A stretch of 64,000 nt of DNA from G963668435 sp963668435. Its GTDB lineage: Bacteria > Latescibacterota > Latescibacteria > Latescibacterales > Latescibacteraceae. The notes below the pieces were generated by a model that did not search any database, was not told the origin of the DNA, and worked only from the letters and a program-made list of their open reading frames with translations. The DNA is taken from positions 310,001-374,000 of the forward strand of contig CAXXSC010000010.1 in assembly GCA_963668435.2 (NCBI GenBank). The letters are read 5' to 3'. This document shows, piece after piece, positions 8,766-18,226 of the stretch (the stretch's first letter is position 1; each line of letters begins with the position of its first letter). Made by a program: the position numbers and the translations under genes.

Positions 8766-11273
8766 TTATTTCACATAGAGCATACGGTGGCTGGCGGTCA
8801 TCGAGCCCGAAACCAGACGGGCGATATAGACACCGGAAGACACCGTGACACCGTCATCGGCACGGCCGTCCCAGAGCATCGAATGCATTCCGGGGGCGGC
8901 ATTGTCCATATCGAATGTACGCACTTTCTGCCCGGCGAGGTTGTAAATCGCGAGTGTGGCATCCGCAGACCGCTCCAGTGTAAACGAGATAGTCGTGGCG
9001 GCATTGAACGGGTTCGGATGGTTGCCGTCAAGCGCGAAACTGTAAGGTGTTGCGGCCTCGACTGAGACCTCACCCCATGTGGCGGGAACAGGTTTTCCGG
9101 CGGTACCGTCCGAGGCAACCGCGACAACCCAGAAGTGGTATGCAACATTGTTTCTCGGTACGGTCACGTCGACAAAGTGATCCGTGCCATTCGGGACAGA
9201 GCCCAGGAGGAGAGTTCCGTTTTCCTCGAACTCATCGATTTCTTCAATCGAGTCAAATTCAGAGATATCTACAGGATTATCACTGAACTCGGAATTACGT
9301 GAGCGGTACACCCAGTAATTCGACAATTTATCGTCATCTTGTGAAAGCATCCATTTGACCGCCACCATATGACCGTGATCACTGTCAGCGTCCGTAGCCG
9401 TGACATTGGTGGGCGGCGCGGGCGGCTCAGGCGGAGCAACAGTTACATAACACAGCAGAGAAATACCCGAGTTTGTGGCGAACCAGACAGAACCGTCAGC
9501 GGCAACCTCAATATCGGTGACACTGCCGCTGCCAATACCACTGTTCTCCGGATTATATGTTGTTGTCTCACCGTTCTTAATACGAGTCGCGCCGCTATGC
9601 CAGGAGCCGCACCAGACAGAATCCGGTCCGAATCCGATTCCGGTTATACCATCCTCGGGAAGCCCTTCCGCGGAGGTATAGTTATTCCACTGACCACCGC
9701 TGTTTCGCTGAAGGCCGCTGTCGCTTACGAGCCAATAGCTTCCATCATTGGAATTGAGTTCGATATCATAAACTGCATTTGACAAAAGGCCGTTATCGGT
9801 AGTGAATGTAGCGACATCTCCGCCAATTCGATCTAACCTCGACACACCGCTGTAACTGCCGCACCAGACACTAAGGCCATCTGTGGCAACAGAAGCTACA
9901 TAATCGGATACAAGACCATTGGAGCTGTTATAGGTTGTCCATACGCCGTTAATCAGGGACTTGACACCATCAGATGTCCCCACCCATGAACTTCCGTCCG
10001 GGCCGGGATCAACACAATACAAATAGTTGCTCGGGAACGGTGCATTGTCCATTGTGTAAATAGTGGGATTGTCGGTATCGTCGTACGGATACACATAGAT
10101 ACCGGCATCAGTCGCTGTCCAGACATTGCCGCTGTTGTCCACAGCCATGTCACTGACACGATTAGCGTCCCGATTATCCTGAACGATATGCTCCCAATTT
10201 TCACCGTCATAGATGGTAATGCCCGAATCGGTTCCAAACCAGACATTGTCATCAGGCGTTATAACAACCTTGCTGACATAATTACTGACAGGGCCGTCAA
10301 CAGAACGGTAATACGTCCAGTCGCCGTCATTGTAACCGCAGATGCCCATGCCCGAAGAGGTCCAGACAGTGCCGTCATCGCCGACCTGAATACCGTCAAT
10401 ATTATTACTAAGAAGGCCATCACCGGTGGAAATCGTCTGTGAAGACACAGTATCGTAGCGAATAAGGCCGAAACCGGAAATGGCAAGCCAGAGAATGTTG
10501 TTCTGATCGACATCGAGCGCGTCGATAGAGCTCATCGGCAGATCATCCCACATCGTATAAACGGTCCAATCGCTATTCAGAAGCGAAACAAGGCCCTTGC
10601 TGGTCGCAAACCACTTTTTATCGTAACCGTCAATAGTTATTCCGTTAATGCTGCTGTCCGGAAGGCTGCTGTTTTCAGTTGTGTAGGTATGAAAGGTATT
10701 CTGTGTGGTTGAAAACGAGGACAGGCCGGAATATCCACCAATCCAGACAACACCGGCGGCATCTACTTCCACATGATAACAATAATTTTCGAGAAGGCCA
10801 TCCTCTGTCGTGTAATTCGTGAATGTCTCGCCATCGAATTTGGACAGGCCACTGGAATGAGCGATCCAGAGGTTATCATAAGCATCAAAGGCAATATCCC
10901 ATATCCAGTTATTCGGCAAACCAGTCTCTTCGGCATCCCACCGTGCCCAGTCCTCGCCATCATATTTCACCAGGCCGAAACCTTCGACTCCGAACCAGCG
11001 GTCACCAGTGTCGGAATCATAGAGCATACAGTTAACATACATATCGGTGGGAATAAAATCATTATACTGCTCAAAAACACCGTTCTCGTTGCCTTCCTCC
11101 TCATGCCACTTGTAGAGGCCGGACTGTGTGCCGGACCAAATATCATGCCCCTCGACACCGAAACCGAACACATCGTTCCTGTTGCTGAAATTATACCACT
11201 GCTCTTCCTGGGCAAAGGCAGAAACGGCTACTGAAACCATCAATGCCAATGCCACAATACCTTTTCTGTACAT
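8766..11273 (-). CDS. Double-propeller surface protein with FN3 and FlgD/type IX-like C-terminal module
   Basis: An exported 835-residue protein: signal peptide (KGIVALALMVSVAVSAFA), then 14 Reg_prop blades (from IWSGTQSGLYK to VWFATNSGISLL), which fits two seven-bladed propellers. A fibronectin type III-like domain follows (PPTNVTATDADSDHGHMVAVKW onward). The C-terminal module is NHPNPFNAATTISF...YNLAGQKVR...WDGRADDGVTVSSGVYIARL, ending in LYVK. That module resembles FlgD-Ig and the type A C-terminal signals of type IX secretion, so outer-membrane export and surface anchoring are inferred. The start is placed at ATG 11273 (GAGGTG nine bases upstream), which restores a normal signal peptide. 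Monocistronic, with its own terminator. Confidence 0.88.
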   Translation of the reverse strand: MYRKGIVALALMVSVAVSAFAQEEQWYNFSNRNDVFGFGVEGHDIWSGTQSGLYKWHEEEGNENGVFEQYNDFIPTDMYVNCMLYDSDTGDRWFGVEGFGLVKYDGEDWARWDAEETGLPNNWIWDIAFDAYDNLWIAHSSGLSKFDGETFTNYTTEDGLLENYCYHVEVDAAGVVWIGGYSGLSSFSTTQNTFHTYTTENSSLPDSSINGITIDGYDKKWFATSKGLVSLLNSDWTVYTMWDDLPMSSIDALDVDQNNILWLAISGFGLIRYDTVSSQTISTGDGLLSNNIDGIQVGDDGTVWTSSGMGICGYNDGDWTYYRSVDGPVSNYVSKVVITPDDNVWFGTDSGITIYDGENWEHIVQDNRDANRVSDMAVDNSGNVWTATDAGIYVYPYDDTDNPTIYTMDNAPFPSNYLYCVDPGPDGSSWVGTSDGVKSLINGVWTTYNSSNGLVSDYVASVATDGLSVWCGSYSGVSRLDRIGGDVATFTTDNGLLSNAVYDIELNSNDGSYWLVSDSGLQRNSGGQWNNYTSAEGLPEDGITGIGFGPDSVWCGSWHSGATRIKNGETTTYNPENSGIGSGSVTDIEVAADGSVWFATNSGISLLCYVTVAPPEPPAPPTNVTATDADSDHGHMVAVKWMLSQDDDKLSNYWVYRSRNSEFSDNPVDISEFDSIEEIDEFEENGTLLLGSVPNGTDHFVDVTVPRNNVAYHFWVVAVASDGTAGKPVPATWGEVSVEAATPYSFALDGNHPNPFNAATTISFTLERSADATLAIYNLAGQKVRTFDMDNAAPGMHSMLWDGRADDGVTVSSGVYIARLVSGSMTASHRMLYVK

Positions 11274-11378
11274 TTTCACTTTCACCTCACTGTATAAATG
11301 TTGTTGACAAGCTATGAAAAATATAAGGATTTCCACGCTTAACATAAAATGATTTTTCCGTTAATTCTCCAATTTTCC

Positions 11379-11406
11379 TTGAACTGGAAACATTCTGATT
11401 TATATT
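11379..11406 (+). promoter_or_regulatory. Candidate sigma70-type promoter of zupT
   Basis: TTGAAC, 16-bp spacer, TATATT, ending 42 nt before the zupT ATG, in the 175-bp divergent gap shared with the propeller gene. No Zur or Fur box was recognised. Confidence 0.4.
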
Positions 11407-11448
11407 GATAATTATATTGTTCAGTTTTGACAACATGGAGAATATTAA

Positions 11449-12258
11449 ATGGACTTACGTACTATCGTTATAGCTTTCGGATTGACACTGTTCGCAGGCC
11501 TTTCAACCGGTATCGGCAGTGCACTCGCTTTTTTTGCAAACAGGACAAACACACGATTCCTTTCAGTGGCCCTGGGATTCTCCGCGGGTGTCATGATTTA
11601 TGTTTCGTTCACAGAAATGCTGGTCGTGTCACAGGAACATCTTGTCTCAGTACTGGGCGAAGTCAAAGGCAACTGGCTCGCGGCGGCTTCGTTTTTCGCC
11701 GGTATGTTTTTAATCGCCATCATCGACAACCTTGTCCCGTCGTTCGAAAATCCTCATGAGATAAGGAAAGTCGAGGATATGACTGAAAGCGAGGGAGACA
11801 AATTCCAGAAACTGTACCGCCTCGGGCTCTTTTCAGCTCTCGCCCTTGCGATTCATAACTTCCCCGAGGGTCTTGCAACATTCGCCAGCGCACTTGTCAA
11901 TACCAAGCTCGGTGTTTCGATCGCGATAGCAATCGCAATCCATAATATTCCCGAGGGAATCGCCGTTTCGGTGCCGATATTTTATGCGACCGGTGACAAG
12001 AAAAAAGCGTTTTTCTTGTCATTCCTTTCGGGACTGGCGGAACCAGTCGGCGCACTGGTCGGCTATCTCCTGCTCTTTCATTTTTTCAACGACATGGTTT
12101 TTGGCGTTCTTTTCGCCGGTGTAGCCGGTATCATGGTCTTCATTTCTCTCGACGAGCTTCTGCCCGCCTCGCGTGAATACGGCGAACCGCATCTTTCAAT
12201 CTATGGACTTATTGCCGGTATGATGATTATGGCGGCTAGCCTGCTGATGTTCCTTTAA
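11449..12258 (+). CDS. zupT: ZIP-family metal transporter, ZupT type
   Basis: Inner-membrane importer of Zn2+ and probably other divalent metals (Fe, Mn, Co in characterised ZupT). The 269 residues form about eight membrane segments. The paired metal-binding signatures of transmembrane helices 4 and 5 are HNFPEG at 136-141 and HNIPEG at 165-170, with EPVGAL at 198-203. The MDLRTIVIAFGLTLFAGLSTGIGSALAFF start matches ZupT proteins. GGAG lies eight bases before the ATG. No neighbour with a metal role. Confidence 0.93.
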   Translation: MDLRTIVIAFGLTLFAGLSTGIGSALAFFANRTNTRFLSVALGFSAGVMIYVSFTEMLVVSQEHLVSVLGEVKGNWLAAASFFAGMFLIAIIDNLVPSFENPHEIRKVEDMTESEGDKFQKLYRLGLFSALALAIHNFPEGLATFASALVNTKLGVSIAIAIAIHNIPEGIAVSVPIFYATGDKKKAFFLSFLSGLAEPVGALVGYLLLFHFFNDMVFGVLFAGVAGIMVFISLDELLPASREYGEPHLSIYGLIAGMMIMAASLLMFL

Positions 12259-12441
12259 AAAATGTAACCGCAAATCATTTTCCCACTTTTACAGAGGGAC
12301 AATAGCGCCTTTGCATACAGCCGGATATGATCTGCATCACATTTCTGAAAATATGATAATAAAAATCACCTAATATATAGACCAATCCAAATCTGTATTG
12401 CCTGGCAATAATACTATCAGACTATTCAAGGAGAACCCGAT

Positions 12442-13551
12442 ATGCATATCGATCGTGCAGTCATCCATCATATCCGTCTGCCCATGATCAAACCGTTCGT
12501 CACCGGCTGCGGCATTATCAGCGATCGAAACCTGTTGATCATCGAACTTCACGCCGAGGGGCTGATCGGCTGGGGCGAATGCTCCGCCAACATCGATCCC
12601 CACTATAATCCTGAGACCATCATGGGATGCCGCCACATCATTCTCGATTTCCTTCTGCCAAACATCCTCGGAAAGGATGTCGAAACTGTCGAGGATTTTG
12701 TCGAATGCATGAACGGTGTCGTGGGCAATCACATGGCGAAAAGCGCGCTCGAACTGGCGTTCTGGGATTTATTGAGCCAGCAAAAGAACACACCTGTATA
12801 CAAACTGCTCGGCGGAGAACGTAGCGAGGTGGATGCCGGTGTCAGCGTCGGTCTTTTCGACAGCATCGAGGCAACACTCGACGAGGCGGAAATGCAGCTG
12901 TCTAAGGGCTTCCAGCGCCTGAAAATCAAGATCAAACCCGGCCGGGAACTGGAACTGATGAGCGCGGCACGAAAACGTTTCGGTTCTCTTCCCATGATGG
13001 CCGATGCCAACTCTTCCTATTCGATCGAAAAAGCCGACCTGCTCAGGGCGCTTGACAGTCTCGATTTGACACAGGTTGAGCAGCCGCTCGAGCATGACGA
13101 TATTTTCGACCACGCGAAACTTCAGGCAATGATCGACACGCCGATCTGCCTCGACGAGAGTATTATTCATGCCCGAGCCGCGAAACAGGCTATCGAATTC
13201 GGAAGCTGCAAGATCATCAATGTCAAGATTTCGCGCGTTGGCGGACTCTGCGAAGGCAAAAAAATCCATGACCTCTGCGTGCAAAACGGTATCGGTCTCT
13301 GGTGCGGAAGTATGCTGGAATGCGGTGTCGGCATGATGTACAATATTTTCTACTCGTCCCTGCCCGGAGTCAATTATCCCGGCGATATCCAGGAATCATG
13401 CCATTATATGAGCGATGACATCGTCGTACCGTTGATCCCAATTTCCGAACGCGGCACTTTCAAAGTGCCGGAAACACCGGGACTGGGTGTCGAGATCGAC
13501 ATGGACAAGCTGCGCTACTATCTTGTGTCAACCACTGTCGTACGTCCATAA
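12442..13551 (+). CDS. Enolase-superfamily enzyme, OSBS/N-succinylamino-acid racemase type
   Basis: Member of the muconate-lactonising subgroup of the enolase superfamily that includes o-succinylbenzoate synthase (MenC) and N-succinyl/acylamino-acid racemase. The barrel has the KxK motif with Lys161 and Lys163 (RLKIKIKPG), metal ligands Asp188 (MMADANSSY), Glu213 (VEQPL) and Asp238 (CLDES), and the second catalytic Lys262 (IINVKISRVGG). The 369-residue length and the C-terminal VPETPGLGVEID also fit. No other menaquinone gene is nearby, so true MenC activity cannot be told from racemase activity. AGGAG lies nine bases upstream of ATG. Confidence 0.88.
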   Translation: MHIDRAVIHHIRLPMIKPFVTGCGIISDRNLLIIELHAEGLIGWGECSANIDPHYNPETIMGCRHIILDFLLPNILGKDVETVEDFVECMNGVVGNHMAKSALELAFWDLLSQQKNTPVYKLLGGERSEVDAGVSVGLFDSIEATLDEAEMQLSKGFQRLKIKIKPGRELELMSAARKRFGSLPMMADANSSYSIEKADLLRALDSLDLTQVEQPLEHDDIFDHAKLQAMIDTPICLDESIIHARAAKQAIEFGSCKIINVKISRVGGLCEGKKIHDLCVQNGIGLWCGSMLECGVGMMYNIFYSSLPGVNYPGDIQESCHYMSDDIVVPLIPISERGTFKVPETPGLGVEIDMDKLRYYLVSTTVVRP

Positions 13552-13606
13552 TACATCCATAAAGGCACCGCAGCCTTAAATACAGCAGGGTTGACGATCT
13601 GATCAG

Positions 13607-14926
13607 CTATTGCTTTCTCGGGTCGGGAATGTTCTCGCCGTCTTTCAACCTGACTCGCAGCAGTTCGCCGTCACCGGGAGCAAGCCGGACTGTCACCGTT
13701 TCATATGGCGGCGGGAACGAGTGATAAAGCTCGAAAAACTTAAGGCGTTCGGCATCCAGCTCATTGTGGTTGTAGCTGATCATATCCTGTACATCCGTTG
13801 GGATATTCTTGAAGTCATAGATAAAATCGTGATCGCGGCTGTCTGCCTTTTCCTTGACGCTCAACACATTCCATTGGCCGCTTGCTTTATCGAACAGCTC
13901 GATTGACGCCACTTTCCGCTGGAAGAGACGGAACTCCAGTTCCGCCGTGTTTGCCTGCCGCCAGTCCTTGTTGGCAATAAGCACGTAATCGGTCGTATCG
14001 CTGTCCCTGAACGCTCCCATGACAAGGTTTTCGCCTATCGGCTGCACCCAATGGTCGGGTGTTGTTTCACGTGATCCGCGCGGAACCGGCTGTGTATGGA
14101 ATACCCCGATCGAACGCAGGTTAACGAGAACAGGACCGAGTGTCTCAATCTCGCTGTTGATCGCGGCGACCTGACGGCCTGTTTCATTCAACTCTGATGT
14201 GCCGGGATCGAAAAGCAGATAGCCGGTGAACCAGAGGATTCCCTTGGCGCCGTAGGCAAGTGTGGTATAAACGCTCTGGCGGATTTTTTCGGCATTGTGT
14301 TCGGGAGTGGCAAAATTCCTCGTTTTCTCGCCGGGAACATTACGGCGGACATTCACTTCACGCCAGGCTATCAGTGGAATACCCGCATCGCGTGCGGCAT
14401 CGCGATGCTGCTCCAATTTGACAAAATGCACCGGCGAACCGCTGAACCACTCGTACACGCCCCCATACCACCACTGGTAATCATCAAAGCTCAACAGTTC
14501 CGGCTGAACCCTGTCGATCAGAAGGCGTATCCAGTCACCGCCTTTCTGATTGAGGTTGACAAAACCCGGATGTGAGGAATCTGCTCGACGGTAGGCTTTT
14601 ACCGAATCGGCGCAGGCGTTGATCTGTTCGAGCGCTATTGGCTCATCCATGATATCGTAACCCCAGACAGCCGGGTCACCGAAAAGCCGCGAGGCCGTTT
14701 CCACACCGGGATGCGGGATCATCAGTTTCAATCCGAATTCACGGCAGAGTTCAAGTTTATCGACAGGGCCATAAAGCGTGTTGAATCCGGCATCAGCAAG
14801 GGTTCTGACATTAGTTTCATTCAACTGGACCCCATAGGTGAAAATCATGAATTCTCCCGGAGTCCATCCGAAAGCAATGCAGGGAAATACAAAAAGCAGC
14901 ATAAGAAATATTATCACCTTGCGCAT
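13607..14926 (-). CDS. Exported glycoside-hydrolase-like TIM-barrel protein
   Basis: A 439-residue protein with a signal peptide (KVIIFLMLLFVFPCIAFG). The body looks like a (beta/alpha)8 glycosidase of clan GH-A type: YGVQLNETNVRTLADAGFNTLYGP, then WGYDIMDEPIALE with a candidate acid/base Glu, and LIAWREVNVRR and GAKGILWFTGYL further on, followed by a beta-rich C-terminal part. No family number can be given from sequence reading alone. It starts 13 nt after the transglutaminase-like gene and is last in a run of five exported-protein genes. The start was set at the ATG preceding the signal peptide; upstream in-frame codons give a poor leader. A sequence close to the parS consensus lies inside it at 14063-14078. 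Confidence 0.65.
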   Translation of the reverse strand: MRKVIIFLMLLFVFPCIAFGWTPGEFMIFTYGVQLNETNVRTLADAGFNTLYGPVDKLELCREFGLKLMIPHPGVETASRLFGDPAVWGYDIMDEPIALEQINACADSVKAYRRADSSHPGFVNLNQKGGDWIRLLIDRVQPELLSFDDYQWWYGGVYEWFSGSPVHFVKLEQHRDAARDAGIPLIAWREVNVRRNVPGEKTRNFATPEHNAEKIRQSVYTTLAYGAKGILWFTGYLLFDPGTSELNETGRQVAAINSEIETLGPVLVNLRSIGVFHTQPVPRGSRETTPDHWVQPIGENLVMGAFRDSDTTDYVLIANKDWRQANTAELEFRLFQRKVASIELFDKASGQWNVLSVKEKADSRDHDFIYDFKNIPTDVQDMISYNHNELDAERLKFFELYHSFPPPYETVTVRLAPGDGELLRVRLKDGENIPDPRKQ

Positions 14927-14939
14927 TATTGAGCCTTTC

Positions 14940-17075
14940 TTATTCGGCAAACGGCCTGTCGGCATGATTGAGTGATATGTAAGAGCTCTTACCCTTGACA
15001 CCACGAGTGTTAACCGAGCGGACTTTCAGTGTATTCCTGCCCGAGCCAAGCAGCCATGTCCAGCGGTCGCCAACCGATTGCCAGCCTGTATCGTCGACAT
15101 CGACCTCGAAATGGTCGAGGCATGGCGTGTATGTCTCGAAACGCAGGAAGAGACGGTCGTTTCCAAAACCTGACACAGCATCGATATGGACGGTATTAAG
15201 ATCGGGCCACATATCGCGCGGGCGGTCGGTATACCATGAAAAATTCCGTTTGGGCGGTGTCCGCCTGTCATACCAGTGGATATAGCAGTTCCAGGGTGAA
15301 CCGGTCGAGCTGCCGTGGATAAGCGGTACGGGATGTGGTTCGGCAAACCAGTTGTTCCGCGTAAGGATACGGACAAAACCGGCACAGACAAACGCGGTGA
15401 GCTTTGCGGAGTCATCGCGGACAAGAGAGCCCCGCTTTACGGGAGCGTTTTCCTCCGAGGGATTCGGAAACCATTTCGATCCGGCAGGCAGCCCCTCGTA
15501 CTCGCTACTCATCCAGTCAAGCGTTTTTCCGGGGAAATAATAATCGAGATAGCGGTTGTGGAGCTCATAGAGGTTCAGAGGTTCGGCAATGACAGAATCG
15601 TAATTGTACTGGTTCACATTGTCGGCATCCATGAGAATCCATTTGCCATAATCGTCATTCCATACCTCCATGATCGCATGGCCGACACCATAGACCATCC
15701 GCGCCTGCCAGCCATACGCCTTACAACAGCCGAGAAGAAGGTGATTGAAATGATTGCAGTAGCCTGCCACTCCGGAGCTTTCGACCTTATCGAGAATAGA
15801 GAGCGCATCTGGCGCCGGGTATCCGGGCCAGGGACTGCCATGACGCCAGCGTTTGCCGACATGATCGAGCAGTTTCACCTGTGCCTCGAACTGGGTACGG
15901 CTTCCGGCAATCACCTCGTCGAGGTTCTCGCGTTCCCGCAATTCCAGGTACTCGGGACGGTCGAATGACTCCCATTTCCAGTCTATCGAAGAATATTTTA
16001 CGGGATTGTTATCGGATTCGATAATATGGATGTTCTCGTGAAGGGGGATACGTTCTTCCAGCTGGGCAGTCAGTTGGATATTATGTAATTCCGGTGATTT
16101 CAGAGGATCGCCGGTTGAAAGTACCACCTTGACCTGTACATAGCGGCGGTTGAGGTCGGCCCCTACGGTCGAGAAATCGAGGACATCCCCCTCCCCTATT
16201 TTTCGATATTCTTCCCAGCTTTCCGAGAAAGGTGAAGGATCGATCCCCTTGCGGAAAAAATATTCGACAGCACAAGCATCGGGCACATTTGCAGAGGCTT
16301 TCAGTTCCAGTGATCGTATTTCCCTGAGAGGAACGACTGGAGCATTCGAATCGCCTTTCCAGATATCGATCACTTCGCTTTCAAGCCAGCCCGTCTTTAC
16401 GTGACGATCAAGACTGAGCATGACAGCATATTCAGCCCTGAGCATGCCGTCGTTTCCGAACGGGCTTTCTTTCCAGCTTCTGCCACCATCAAACGACTTA
16501 TATGAACAATCCCCCACTGAAGTTGGATCGGCTCCGCCCTCCTCGAAACGATCGGCGCGGGAAAGCATGATTTTCCAGCCCTCGTCAGCATCAGCGGCCT
16601 CAGGACAATAAAAATCGATCTCATTTTTGCCTTTTTTCAGCCATTCAGCGGGGAATTCCTCCCAACGGAACCATTCGACATTTTTCTCGCTGACAAGTGA
16701 AAGCACAATCTCGTTGCCGTTGATCGATGCTTTCAAGGGATACGTGCCGGACTTGTACCTGCTGCCGAGCACAAGCCATGCGGAAAAAGCGGCGGGGTTG
16801 TCGAGGAAAAAGAGCTTTCTCGCCCGGTTTTTCCCCCAGATATCATCATGAAAACCACTGCCGGAATCCTCGCGGAAACCGGGGCTGTCGTTTTCGAGCA
16901 ATTCCATATTGAAAAGGGAGACACAAGCGTTCTCCCCTTTCATAAGCATATGCATAAAACCGGTGTCGTACACCGATGAGGCATCACCGCCCCACTGTGT
17001 CGTCACAAGTTCGGCTTGTATATTTACAGCAGAAACCAGCAGGAAGAGCACGAAGATACTAACACGTCTGATCAC
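14940..17075 (-). CDS. Exported transglutaminase-like protein
   Basis: A 711-residue protein with a signal peptide and a transglutaminase-like (papain-fold) core. The likely triad is Cys440 (GVAGYCNHFNHLLLG), His466 (GVGHAIMEVW) and Asp483 (WILMDADNVNQYN). The N-terminal 400 residues are beta-rich and of unknown role. Relatives act as cysteine proteases or amidases more often than as cross-linkers. I place the start at GTG 17075, since GGGGGAGG lies four bases before it and the signal peptide then begins normally. An ATG at 17102 overlaps the previous stop (ATGA) but has no ribosome-binding site and lies upstream of that purine tract. Confidence 0.78.
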   Translation of the reverse strand: MIRRVSIFVLFLLVSAVNIQAELVTTQWGGDASSVYDTGFMHMLMKGENACVSLFNMELLENDSPGFREDSGSGFHDDIWGKNRARKLFFLDNPAAFSAWLVLGSRYKSGTYPLKASINGNEIVLSLVSEKNVEWFRWEEFPAEWLKKGKNEIDFYCPEAADADEGWKIMLSRADRFEEGGADPTSVGDCSYKSFDGGRSWKESPFGNDGMLRAEYAVMLSLDRHVKTGWLESEVIDIWKGDSNAPVVPLREIRSLELKASANVPDACAVEYFFRKGIDPSPFSESWEEYRKIGEGDVLDFSTVGADLNRRYVQVKVVLSTGDPLKSPELHNIQLTAQLEERIPLHENIHIIESDNNPVKYSSIDWKWESFDRPEYLELRERENLDEVIAGSRTQFEAQVKLLDHVGKRWRHGSPWPGYPAPDALSILDKVESSGVAGYCNHFNHLLLGCCKAYGWQARMVYGVGHAIMEVWNDDYGKWILMDADNVNQYNYDSVIAEPLNLYELHNRYLDYYFPGKTLDWMSSEYEGLPAGSKWFPNPSEENAPVKRGSLVRDDSAKLTAFVCAGFVRILTRNNWFAEPHPVPLIHGSSTGSPWNCYIHWYDRRTPPKRNFSWYTDRPRDMWPDLNTVHIDAVSGFGNDRLFLRFETYTPCLDHFEVDVDDTGWQSVGDRWTWLLGSGRNTLKVRSVNTRGVKGKSSYISLNHADRPFAE

Positions 17076-17098
17076 GCAGCCTCCCCCGGTAAAATCCC

Positions 17099-18175
17099 TC
17101 ATGCCATGCCGTCGATATCAGTGTCGTCGTAACTGTCCGGAGCCCATTTCTCGAGGAATTTGTAATGCTCGGGCAGCCAGTCGATCGTGACTTTGCGGAC
17201 TTTTTTGCGGAGCTTTTTCAGAACAAGCTGTTCAGGTTCGCTCATTTTCGGATTGTAGTACGCCTCGACATTTTCATAGACATGGTAGGGATAGTACATT
17301 CCGCCGAGAGTGGTCTCAACGTCGAGATCGGAGTTGATCACATAGCGGAGACAGGCTTTTGCGAAATTAACCTCGCCGCTGGCATCGATCTCACCCGCTA
17401 TGCGCTTGAACGGATAAACAAGACGATCACCAGCAAACGGTTTCATCGTGATAATGCCGATACCCCGGTCACGGAGTTTTTTTACCATGGGACCGTAATC
17501 GACATCAAGCACCTGGTTCTTGTTGAGCCAGCTCCAGTTGTGATAGAAATTGAAAGGGAAAATCACGTAATCGAGTGGAATCTGCTCCAGCGGGGCCTTG
17601 AGATCCTGAAGACTGTGAATGGGAATGCCGACAGCCCTGATCTTGCCCTGCTCCTTGAACTTGAAAAGCTGTTCCCACTGAGACCAGTTCTTGGAGCTGG
17701 GGCTGTAACTGTGGATGCGGACCATGTCTATGTAATCGCGGCCGAAAAGACGGAGATCGCGTTCAAGTTCCTGCTCGAGTGTCCTTCCCTCCCAGGGGAG
17801 AATGGATATCGAGATGACAACGTCGTTGATAATCGGCGCAAGGAAACGTCCCATTGGCTCGTACTGGTAGCATTCTTGCTCCTTGTCATAGACATCGAAA
17901 AAATTGATGCCGAGATCGAAGGACTCGCGAACCATGTACTCGCGTTCTTTTTCGAACGAAATGATATCTTTGCGCACGTGGGAGCCGAAACCGAATTTCG
18001 ACACTTTGATGCCGGTTTTGCCGATCTCTCCCATGGACATGGTGCCGGCCGGTTTCCTGATCTTTTTATCGAAAGCATAAGGCGAAAGTTCCCGTTTAAC
18101 AGACATCCCGGAACAGCCCGCAGCAAGTCCCGCGGCGGCAGTACCGCCGAGTGCTATAAAATTCCTGCGTTTCAT
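17099..18175 (-). CDS. Tat-exported aldo/keto reductase-like lipoprotein
   Basis: A 358-residue aldo/keto reductase-fold protein with a twin-arginine leader (MKRRNFIALGGTAAAGLAAGC) and a lipobox Cys21, so predicted to be exported folded and membrane-anchored. The reductase core keeps Asp94 and Tyr96 (FFDVYDKE) and His155 (VRIHSYSP). At the position of the catalytic Lys the sequence reads VVISISILPW instead of the usual ISTK, so the Lys seems replaced by Ser124. It could bind a cofactor or sugar without normal reductase chemistry. AAGGA precedes the ATG. Between the ThuA-like and transglutaminase-like genes. Confidence 0.8.
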   Translation of the reverse strand: MKRRNFIALGGTAAAGLAAGCSGMSVKRELSPYAFDKKIRKPAGTMSMGEIGKTGIKVSKFGFGSHVRKDIISFEKEREYMVRESFDLGINFFDVYDKEQECYQYEPMGRFLAPIINDVVISISILPWEGRTLEQELERDLRLFGRDYIDMVRIHSYSPSSKNWSQWEQLFKFKEQGKIRAVGIPIHSLQDLKAPLEQIPLDYVIFPFNFYHNWSWLNKNQVLDVDYGPMVKKLRDRGIGIITMKPFAGDRLVYPFKRIAGEIDASGEVNFAKACLRYVINSDLDVETTLGGMYYPYHVYENVEAYYNPKMSEPEQLVLKKLRKKVRKVTIDWLPEHYKFLEKWAPDSYDDTDIDGMA

Positions 18176-18226
18176 TATATTCCTTTCCGTACTTTCTCAT
18201 TTACAAATAAAAAAACATTCTCTTCG

